Assembly (NCBI GenBank): GCA_035515515.1
Contig: DATJBC010000116.1
Span: 1 to 18,991 of the forward strand
Reading direction: 5' to 3'
From: DATJBC01 sp035515515
GTDB lineage: Bacteria > Actinomycetota > Acidimicrobiia > Acidimicrobiales > UBA8190
Length of the DNA stretch: 18,991 nucleotides
Below are positions 6,327 to 12,014 of the stretch, in pieces; the first letter of the stretch is position 1; each line of letters begins with the position of its first letter. The notes below the pieces were generated by a model. It made no database searches. It saw only the letters and a program-made list of their open reading frames with translations, and was not told where the DNA came from. Made by a program: the position numbers and the translations under genes.

Positions 6327-7571
6327 GTGGGCACGGGACGCTTCGACGCGGTGGTGGTGGGGGCGGGCCCGGCCGGATCGGCGACGGCGCTGGCCCTGGC
6401 CCGGGGCGGGGCCCGGGTCGCCCTCGTCGACAAGGCGTCGTTCCCCCGCGACAAGGCGTGTGGGGACGTGGTGGGCCCCCGGGGCGTCGCCGCCCTAGAG
6501 GCGCTCGGCCTGGGCGCGGCGCTCACGGGGGTGCACGTCGGGGACATGGTCGTGGTCGGCCCGACGGGGGGACGGGCCCGCCTGCCGTGCTTCCCCGGGC
6601 TCGACTACCCCGGCCACGGCGTGGCCGTGCCCCGCCTCCGGCTCGACGCCGCGCTCCTGGGCGCGGCCCGCCAGGCCGGCGCGGCGCTCGTCACCGGACG
6701 GGTGGCGGGCCTCCTCCCCCGCGGAGGGGTGGCGCTCGACGACGGGCGGGGGCTCGGCGCCGAGGTGGTGGTGGGCGCGGACGGGGCCACGAGCACCGTG
6801 GCCGGCGCCGCCGGGCTCGTCGACCCGGGCCGCGTGCTGTGGGGCTTCGCCCTGCGCGTCTACGTGGAGACCCCGGCGACCCTGCCCCACATCGTGCTGT
6901 GGGCCCCCGACGGGCGCCGGGCCTTCCCCGGCTACGGGTGGCTGTTCCCGGGCCCCGACGGGCGGGCCAACGCCGGCCTGGGCATCGGCACCCTGGCCGA
7001 CAGGCGGGCCGGGGCGGGCGCGGCCCGCCTGCTGCCCGCCTTCCTCGGGCACCTGGGCGCGCTCGGCCTCCTGGAGGGGCGCCCCGCGGCGGCGGGCCGG
7101 CTGGGCGGCTGGCTCAAGATGGGGATGGTCGGCACCACCGTGGCATCGGGCCGCGTCCTGCTCGTGGGGGACGCCGCCGGCCTGGTGAACCCGCTGCAGG
7201 GCGAGGGCATCGCCCACGCCGTGACGAGCGGCCTGCGGGCCGCGGGGGCCGTGCTCGCCGGCGTGGACGGCGCCGCGGCGCGCTACCGGCGGGCCATCGC
7301 CGGTGAGCACCTCGCCTACCACCGGGTGGCGGCCGCCCTCCATGCCGGGCTCGTGGGCCGGCCCCGGGTGGCCGCGCTGGCCGGCCGCGTGCTCACCAGC
7401 GCCCCGGTCGGCCGGGCCGTGGGGGGCGGATGGTCCATCTTCTGGAACGAGCTCCTCGACGGCGCCGCCCCCGGGCCGGCGTGCACCGTGGCGGGCGCGG
7501 CGGCGGCCGTGGCCGGCGTGCTCACCCGGCGCAGCCCGACGGGGCGCTGGCTGGCGGCGGCGTTGACCTGA
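6327..7571 (+). CDS. Geranylgeranyl-reductase-family FAD-dependent oxidoreductase
   Basis: A flavoprotein that typically saturates double bonds in prenyl chains of lipids, chlorophyll or menaquinone. The 414-residue product begins with a Rossmann FAD motif VVVGAGPAGSATALALA (9-25), then the family signature FPRDKACGD (39-47). A substrate-side strand YGWLFPG follows (203-209), then the second FAD motif VLLVGDAAGLVNPLQGEGI (277-295). The start is GTG 6327, preceded by GAGGGGGT (6313-6320). Its position back-to-back with a UbiE-type methyltransferase and a UbiA-like protein suggests a quinone or polyprenyl substrate, as with mycobacterial MenJ; this is inference. It converges on the methyltransferase/Ada gene with one base between the two stop codons. 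Confidence 0.9.
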   Translation: MGTGRFDAVVVGAGPAGSATALALARGGARVALVDKASFPRDKACGDVVGPRGVAALEALGLGAALTGVHVGDMVVVGPTGGRARLPCFPGLDYPGHGVAVPRLRLDAALLGAARQAGAALVTGRVAGLLPRGGVALDDGRGLGAEVVVGADGATSTVAGAAGLVDPGRVLWGFALRVYVETPATLPHIVLWAPDGRRAFPGYGWLFPGPDGRANAGLGIGTLADRRAGAGAARLLPAFLGHLGALGLLEGRPAAAGRLGGWLKMGMVGTTVASGRVLLVGDAAGLVNPLQGEGIAHAVTSGLRAAGAVLAGVDGAAARYRRAIAGEHLAYHRVAAALHAGLVGRPRVAALAGRVLTSAPVGRAVGGGWSIFWNELLDGAAPGPACTVAGAAAAVAGVLTRRSPTGRWLAAALT

Positions 7572-7577
7572 GTCAGG
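7567..7577. repeat. Palindrome containing both convergent stop codons
   Basis: CCTGAGTCAGG is a perfect inverted repeat around one central base. It contains the reductase stop (7569-7571) and the methyltransferase stop (7573-7575, complement). It is too short to be a convincing terminator on its own. Confidence 0.35.
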
Positions 7578-8385
7578 ACGCGTCGCGCGCCGAGACCGGC
7601 AGGCAGTGCCGGCACGGGCGGTAGCCCGCGCCCAGCGCCGCGCCCGCGCTGGGGAAGCGGGCCTCGTTGGCCGGGCCGATGCGGCGGGCGTGGACGCACG
7701 AGGGCACGCAGAACACCCCTGTCCGCTCGCTGCCCACGAAGCGCACCCCGGCGTCGGCCAGCCGCTCGAGGCGCTCGAGGTCGACGCCCTCGGCGTGCAG
7801 CAGCGCCCGCTTCATGGGAGGACCGAACCCGTAGTTCCCCACCCGTCCGTCGCTGCGCACCACGCGGTGACACGGGATGAGGACGGGCACGGGGTTGCGC
7901 CCCAGGGCAGAGCCGACGGCGCGCACGGCGCGGGGCCGGCCGATCTCGCGCGCCACCCATCCGTAGGGTCGGACCTCCCCGGCCGGGATCTCCAGCGTCT
8001 TGGCCAGCACGGCCCGCTCGAACGGCGACAGCCCGGTCAGGTCGTAGCGCAGCGCGCCGCCGCGGCCGCTGCGCAGCGCGCCACGCAGCCCGGCGGGGGG
8101 GCGGGAGGCGGCCGTGGCCACACGGCCGGTCTCCTCGAGGTGACGGGCGACGAAGCGCGCCGGGTCGCCCTCGAACAGCGCCACGGGCCACACGGCGTTG
8201 ATGCCGGCCTCGCCGAAGGCCACGAAGAGGTCGCCGGCGGGGCTCTGGACCCGCACGAAGCGGTCGCCGGACACCACCCCCACGCGCGCCAGCACGGCGT
8301 CGGTGAACCCCGCGGGCGCCTCGGTCCGCAGCGCTCGCAGCGCGCCGGGGGACACGTCGGGCACACGGGCAGCGGCTGCGGTCAT
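7573..8385 (-). CDS. O6-alkylguanine-DNA alkyltransferase fused to a C-terminal Ada zinc-binding domain
   Basis: A 270-residue DNA repair protein. Residues about 40-110 form the N-terminal Ogt/MGMT-like domain. Residues about 118-200 form the catalytic winged-helix domain: SPFERAVLAKTLEIPAGEV, then IPCHRVVRSDG (170-180) with Cys172 as alkyl acceptor, then VGNYGFGPPMKRALLHAEG (182-200). Residues 215-264 match the Ada zinc domain: RTGVFCVPSCVHAR and GYRPCRHCLP give Cys226, Cys230, Cys258 and Cys261, the four zinc ligands, one of which takes methyl from phosphotriesters in Ada. In Ada this domain is N-terminal, with an AraC-type helix-turn-helix between; here the order is reversed and that helix-turn-helix is absent. 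The ATG at 8385 overlaps the sigma gene stop by 4 nt (ATGA), so the two are translationally coupled. Confidence 0.9.
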   Translation of the reverse strand: MTAAAARVPDVSPGALRALRTEAPAGFTDAVLARVGVVSGDRFVRVQSPAGDLFVAFGEAGINAVWPVALFEGDPARFVARHLEETGRVATAASRPPAGLRGALRSGRGGALRYDLTGLSPFERAVLAKTLEIPAGEVRPYGWVAREIGRPRAVRAVGSALGRNPVPVLIPCHRVVRSDGRVGNYGFGPPMKRALLHAEGVDLERLERLADAGVRFVGSERTGVFCVPSCVHARRIGPANEARFPSAGAALGAGYRPCRHCLPVSARDAS

Positions 8386-9014
8386 CGGGACTCCTTCCGG
8401 GCACGGGGTGCGACGGCGCGGCCGGGGCGGGGGGCGGGCCCGGCGCGCCGGGGCCGGCCCTCGGCGGCGGCCAGGCGGAGCCGGGCCAGGGCGCGGGCCA
8501 CGTTGGCCTTGGCCGTGCCCTGGGGGCAGCGCAGCGCCGCGGCGGTCTCCGCGTAGGACAGGCCGACCACGTGGCGCAGCACGACCGGCCCCCGCAGGTG
8601 GGCGGGGAGCTCTCCCAGGAGGGTGACGAGGGCGCGCGCCTGCTCCGAGGACTCGGCGGCCTCCTCGGGCCCCGGGGCCGGGTCGGGGAGGGCGCGCCCG
8701 GGCGCCCCGCCGGCCCGAGGGGGGCGCCGGGCGGCGTCGCGCAACCCGTTGCGCCACAGGTTCATGGTGATGGTGAGGAGCCACGCCCGGGGCTCGAGAG
8801 CCCGCACACGCGACGGGTCGAAGCGCCGCAGCGACCGGTAGGCGCGCACGAAGGTCTCCTGGGCGAGGTCGTCTGCGTCGGCGCGCGAGCCGCTCAGGCG
8901 CAGCGCGGCGCTGTACACGGCGCCGGCGTGGGCGCGCACGAAGGCGTCGAACCCGCCGTCGACGTCTGCGGCCAGGGCGTCGAGCACGGCCGCTCTGCTG
9001 GGCACTGCCACCAC
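8382..9014 (-). CDS. ECF-type RNA polymerase sigma-70 factor
   Basis: A 210-residue alternative sigma factor. Region 2 spans about 22-92: FDAFVRAHAGAVYSAALRL, then DADDLAQETFVRAYRSLRRF (the core-binding and -10-reading helices), then WLLTITMNLWRN. An Ala/Pro/Gly-rich linker (95-122) precedes region 4: ELPAHLRGPVVLRHVVGLSY (135-154) and the helix-turn-helix YAETAAALRCPQGTAKANVARAL (154-176). A basic tail follows from about residue 185. The start is GTG 9014 (a second GTG is next), with AAAGGG a few bases upstream. No anti-sigma gene follows; the next gene is the alkyltransferase/Ada protein, joined by an ATGA overlap. The regulon and the inducing signal are unknown. The VKOR gene lies 82 bp upstream on the same strand. 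Confidence 0.9.
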   Translation of the reverse strand: MVAVPSRAAVLDALAADVDGGFDAFVRAHAGAVYSAALRLSGSRADADDLAQETFVRAYRSLRRFDPSRVRALEPRAWLLTITMNLWRNGLRDAARRPPRAGGAPGRALPDPAPGPEEAAESSEQARALVTLLGELPAHLRGPVVLRHVVGLSYAETAAALRCPQGTAKANVARALARLRLAAAEGRPRRAGPAPRPGRAVAPRARKESR

Positions 9015-9063
9015 ACCCTTTCAACCCCGTGAGAGGCCAATCGGTTGCACGCCCCGGTCGCCG

Positions 9064-9080
9064 CGCCCCGGGCAGGGGCG
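9064..9080 (-). terminator. Hairpin after the VKOR gene
   Basis: CGCCCC (9064-9069) and GGGGCG (9075-9080) form a 6-bp stem with a 5-nt loop, 16 nt beyond the VKOR stop in the minus direction. There is no U-tract. It could partly separate VKOR from the sigma gene. Confidence 0.35.
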
Positions 9081-9096
9081 GGAGGGACCACCGGGC

Positions 9097-9693
9097 TCAG
9101 CGCAGCTCGAGCTCGTCCTCGGACTCGTCGTGCTCGTCGGTCTCCGCGCCGGTCTCGTCGTCCTCGTACTCGTCCTGGACGTACTGGTCCTCCTCGCCGT
9201 ACGCCGGCGGGGCCGCAGCCCGCCCCGCCATGCCGGGGAACGTCGTCACGACGAGGATGAACAGGACGAACGTGGTGACGTGCACCCCCGTGCACCACGG
9301 GCAGATGGCCTTGATGGCGAGCAGCTCGGCGCCGACGAGGTAGAGCACGAACACGATGCCGCCGACGGCCATCACCAGACGCGCCCAGGCCACCCACCGG
9401 GCCCGCACACGCCACAGCGCCGGCCAGTTCACCGCCACCATGCCGGCGTAGAAGACGAGCCCCAGCAGCGCCACGGGGAAGATGCCGAAGAGCCGGGAGT
9501 AGGAGCTCGTGGTCACGAGCAGGCAGTTGAAGGCGCCGGTCGACGAGCACGGCGGGATCTTGCCCTCGAAGTGCTCGATGGTCAGGTAGAGCGACAACCC
9601 CAAGCCGAGCAGCGACAACCCGAAGGCCGCCAGGGGCACCCAGCGCGCCGGGGCGCCGGCGCCGTCACCCTCGAGACGGGCTCCAAGGGACAC
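9097..9693 (-). CDS. Vitamin K epoxide reductase (VKOR) family membrane protein with acidic tail
   Basis: A membrane oxidase that passes electrons from thiol oxidoreductases to quinone, driving disulfide formation outside the membrane. The 198-residue product has four membrane segments (about 18-37, 70-89, 101-124, 136-152). Cys49 and Cys57 lie in the first outer loop; the redox pair CPWC (131-134) starts the last segment, as in VKOR proteins. No thioredoxin domain is fused. The last 33 residues (166-198) are extremely acidic: 18 Asp/Glu against one Arg, predicted to lie in the cytoplasm. The start is GTG 9693, 12 nt after the DUF929-like gene on the same strand, so the two form an operon; its ribosome site is weak. 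The quinone modified by the nearby UbiE/GGR genes could be its electron acceptor (inference). Confidence 0.92.
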   Translation of the reverse strand: MSLGARLEGDGAGAPARWVPLAAFGLSLLGLGLSLYLTIEHFEGKIPPCSSTGAFNCLLVTTSSYSRLFGIFPVALLGLVFYAGMVAVNWPALWRVRARWVAWARLVMAVGGIVFVLYLVGAELLAIKAICPWCTGVHVTTFVLFILVVTTFPGMAGRAAAPPAYGEEDQYVQDEYEDDETGAETDEHDESEDELELR

Positions 9694-9705
9694 GGGTCGA
9701 GCCTG

Positions 9706-10797
9706 TCAGCCCAGCTTGAGGTCGGAGGCCGCCTTCTTCACGCCGGAGGCGGAGCACACCGACGACGGCTGGTCCTTGGTGAGCGAGCAGACGGCCGCCA
9801 CGAGGTAGTTGGCCGTGCCGATGACGCCCTGGGTCACCGGGTCGGCGGGCTTGGTCAGGCGCGCCGCGATCTCCTGCTGCGTGAGCCCGAAGAGCACCTG
9901 GGGGTCGAAGCTCGGCCCCGTCACGAAGACCTTGTTGCCCATGTCCAGGAAGGGATAGCCCGGGGTGGCGATCCCCAGCTTGGAGGAGTACGAGGTCCAC
10001 AGGTTCGTCTGCGCCGTGGTGAGCGGCTGGAACAGCGCGCGCGTCCCCTGGCCGTGGTTGTCGTTGGTCTCGTGCTCGACGGTGACGACCGTCACGTAGG
10101 GGCTCGAGAAGGTGGCGTCGCGGAACGAGAAGGTGGCCGTGTCGGGATAGGAGTCCCACGGCGAGGACGTCGTCTCGTCCAGGCCGGACCACGTCCCGAA
10201 GCGGCTCAGGGCCTCGACGATCGCCCACCGTTCCGCCGCGCACAGGGGGCAGAACTCGGCCCCGATGAACAGGACCTCCGGCTTCCCGTTGGCCGTCAGG
10301 GGCTTCTGGCCGCGCACCACCGACGGAGCCGACACGTTCGAGCCCACGCCCACGGCGTCGGTGACGCTGGCGGGCACGCCGGTCACCTTCGCCACGAGGG
10401 AGGCGGACGCCGGGCTGGGGAGCGCCAGGACGAGGTTCTTCGAGGGCGACGAGCCCCCCGACGAGATCTTCACCACGACGAAGACCACCACGATCACCAC
10501 CACCAGGGCGATCGAGGCGAAGGCCATGGTGGAGGGCGAGAACCGGCGCGGCGGCCGCGCCGAGATCACCGTGTTGGGACGCGGCCCGCGGCCTTTGGCC
10601 CCGCCCCCCGGCCCCGACGGGGGGCGGCCCTTGCCGCCCGGGCCGCCGGGCGGGCGGCCCTTGCCGGCTCCGGCGGCGGTGGCCGGAGACCGCTTCTTCG
10701 GGGGTGCCGGCGCCGGCGGGCGCTTGCCCTGCTGGCCCCGGCCCGCGGGGGAGCCGGGTCGCTGACCCGACTTGCCACCCGGCGCTACTTGGCTCAT
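9706..10797 (-). CDS. DUF929-like membrane-anchored thioredoxin-fold protein
   Basis: A 363-residue predicted single-pass protein. Residues 1-90 form a Gly/Pro-rich segment with 18 Lys/Arg and no Asp/Glu, containing a near repeat (GKGRPPGGPG, GKGRPPSGPG). Residues 92-110 are a membrane anchor (N-in). The outer domain carries VLFIGAEFCPLCAAERWAIV (175-194): a strand followed by a CxxC at Cys183/Cys186 at the start of a helix, as in thioredoxin folds. TPGYPFLDMGNKVFV (278-292) fits the cis-Pro side. Cys337 and Cys348 near the end may form a structural disulfide. This layout matches what I know of DUF929. With VKOR directly downstream, it is the likely oxidised partner, equivalent to DsbA. The ATG at 10797 has GAGGGGA upstream. 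Confidence 0.8.
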   Translation of the reverse strand: MSQVAPGGKSGQRPGSPAGRGQQGKRPPAPAPPKKRSPATAAGAGKGRPPGGPGGKGRPPSGPGGGAKGRGPRPNTVISARPPRRFSPSTMAFASIALVVVIVVVFVVVKISSGGSSPSKNLVLALPSPASASLVAKVTGVPASVTDAVGVGSNVSAPSVVRGQKPLTANGKPEVLFIGAEFCPLCAAERWAIVEALSRFGTWSGLDETTSSPWDSYPDTATFSFRDATFSSPYVTVVTVEHETNDNHGQGTRALFQPLTTAQTNLWTSYSSKLGIATPGYPFLDMGNKVFVTGPSFDPQVLFGLTQQEIAARLTKPADPVTQGVIGTANYLVAAVCSLTKDQPSSVCSASGVKKAASDLKLG

Positions 10798-10894
10798 CTC
10801 GTGTGTCCCCTCGCCTCGGGCCCGTCGGACAATGGTGCCTCACGGCGTCCCGTAAGGGCGCGCGGCGAGACCGTCGCCCGCGACGGGCGGTCGG

Positions 10895-11338
10895 TCAGCC
10901 GTTGCCCCGCCCGGCGCGCGCCGCCGTTGTCCGATGGCGGCCGCCGGCGGGGTACATGCGTGCCAGGTGGTTCCACGAGCACGCCGGACAGACCTCGACG
11001 ACATAGCAGGCCACCTCGTCGCTGCGCCGGCAGAGGCGGGCGAGCTCGGCCGGCGTGGCCGGGCACCTGCCGTTGGGCGGCAGGCGGGGCCCGAAGACAT
11101 AGGTGACGTGGACGACCGACGTCTCCTCGCAGATCGGGCAGTCCTCGGTGAGCTCCACGCCGACGTTGCGCGCGGCACGCAGCAACTCGGGGTGGGCGTC
11201 ACACACGTCGAGGCGCGACAGCCGGCCCTTGCGGAACTCGCTCACCACGGCGTTGCGGGCCAGCCGGTACTCGACGCGGCCGCCCGAACCGGTGACCGGG
11301 AACCCTCGTAAGGCCGACGGCCCGAAGCTCATCGCCAC
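10895..11338 (-). CDS. DUF5318 family protein
   Basis: An actinobacterial protein of unknown function. The core VEYRLARNAVVSEFRKGRLS, LDVCDAHPELLRAARNVG, CPIC (67-70), VVHVTYVFG and YVVEVCPACSWNHLARMY (Cys117, Cys120) matches the family pattern, in which two CxxC pairs probably bind zinc. The GTG at 11338 and an ATG two codons later (11332) are both possible starts; neither has a clear ribosome site. In Mycobacterium the homologue sits between the padR-ino1 pair and a penicillin-binding-protein gene. Here the padR side is kept, but the other neighbour is the DUF929/VKOR pair, 97 bp away. Confidence 0.85.
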   Translation of the reverse strand: MAMSFGPSALRGFPVTGSGGRVEYRLARNAVVSEFRKGRLSRLDVCDAHPELLRAARNVGVELTEDCPICEETSVVHVTYVFGPRLPPNGRCPATPAELARLCRRSDEVACYVVEVCPACSWNHLARMYPAGGRHRTTAARAGRGNG

Positions 11339-11472
11339 CAGGGTACCGTCGCGGGCCGCGCAATCCTCGGGGAAATCGCCGCAGGTGGTGCGGCCGTCGC
11401 GGGCCCCCGGGGGCGGGGCGCCGCCGGGCTCAGGGGGGGGCTCGACCGGGCGCCGCTCATCCCGGGTGTCCT

Positions 11473-11514
11473 ACGTGGTTTCACGTCTAGCGACCAGAGC
11501 ACTACGGAACGTAG
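11473..11514. repeat. Pair of short inverted repeats
   Basis: ACGTG-GTTT-CACGT (11473-11486) and CTACG-GAA-CGTAG (11502-11514) are both perfect, hyphenated and only 15 bp apart, within a stretch less GC-rich than its surroundings. They could be operator sites or a DUF5318 promoter region. Confidence 0.4.
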
Positions 11515-11589
11515 CGTTGGGGGGCGGGCGGATCCGGGGGAGCGTGGTCCATCTTCCCGTCGGGGATCCCTCGAGGAGAGCACGTGGGC

Positions 11590-11615
11590 GGGGCGGGGCT
11601 CCGACGCCCCGCCCC
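11590..11615. terminator. Strong GC hairpin in the DUF5318-padR gap
   Basis: Perfect 10-bp arms GGGGCGGGGC (11590-11599) and GCCCCGCCCC (11606-11615) with a 6-nt loop, followed on the plus strand by TCTCC. It looks like a terminator, yet no protein gene points into it from either side. It may end an unannotated short transcript, or isolate padR from readthrough. Confidence 0.45.
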
Positions 11616-11859
11616 TCTCCGTGTCCGGTCTCGGCGCCCGCCGTCTCCCGGGAGGCGTCCCCCCATGCCCCGTCGCCGCGGCGTCGCACGGGCGGGAGGG
11701 CGGGTGCCGACCGGTCCACCGTGGTGGCGGCCGACACCCGCCCCCGCCCTCTTCAGCCCTGGCGCGAACCACCTGGGTCCGGGGGCATCGGTCAGGCCGC
11801 CCACCGCCAGTTGCCCGCAGTGATCATGGGGACCGGGTGGGTCGCTGCGAAGCGTGAGG

Positions 11860-11871
11860 TCACCTAGGTGA
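11860..11871. repeat. 12-bp perfect palindrome upstream of padR
   Basis: TCACCTAGGTGA, 43 bp upstream of the padR -35 box. Its length and position suit a dimeric regulator upstream of the promoter, but no binding protein can be named. Confidence 0.4.
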
Positions 11872-11913
11872 TTGGCCCGCCCCCGGCGCCGGTCAGCGGC
11901 TGCTTGCTGGTGC

Positions 11914-11942
11914 TTGCAGGCAGGCTGATGTATCGATACGAT
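11914..11942 (+). promoter_or_regulatory. padR-ino1 promoter
   Basis: TTGCAG (11914-11919), a 17-bp spacer and TACGAT (11937-11942) make a good housekeeping-sigma promoter. The start of transcription would fall near 11949, giving a leader of about 66 nt to the padR ATG. The -10 box lies inside the operator palindrome. Confidence 0.65.
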
Positions 11943-11947
11943 ACATC
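11927..11947. promoter_or_regulatory. Probable PadR operator
   Basis: A perfect inverted repeat with 9-bp arms GATGTATCG (11927-11935) and CGATACATC (11939-11947) around ATA. It contains the ATGT...ACAT core typical of PadR-family operators and stands out as AT-rich against the background. It covers the -10 box, so binding would block transcription of padR and ino1. Confidence 0.7.
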
Positions 11948-12014
11948 TACCGATGCATCACGTTTCTCTCAATCCTGCCAACGAGGCCCGCCCGGACCGT
12001 CCCGGGCACGGCTG

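Larger units (their letters stand above)
11339..12014. other. Divergent intergenic region between DUF5318 and padR
   Basis: This is the longest non-coding stretch in the window. Frames through it are low-complexity GC-rich shadows with no family resemblance. It contains two inverted repeats (11473-11486, 11502-11514), a strong GC hairpin (11590-11615), a 12-bp palindrome (11860-11871), a direct repeat TGCTTGC (11901-11907, 11911-11917) and the padR promoter/operator (11914-11947). I looked for tRNA features and known riboswitch cores and recognised none. Confidence 0.6.

Noticed and set aside
11478..11486. GTTTCACGT resembles half of a ParB parS site
   Set aside because: The other half (GTGAAAC) is missing; the next bases are CTAGCG, so it matches only about 9 of 16 positions.
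11868..12014. N-terminal extension of PadR from GTG 11868
   Set aside because: It would start before the promoter and run through the operator; PadR homology begins at the ATG 12015.
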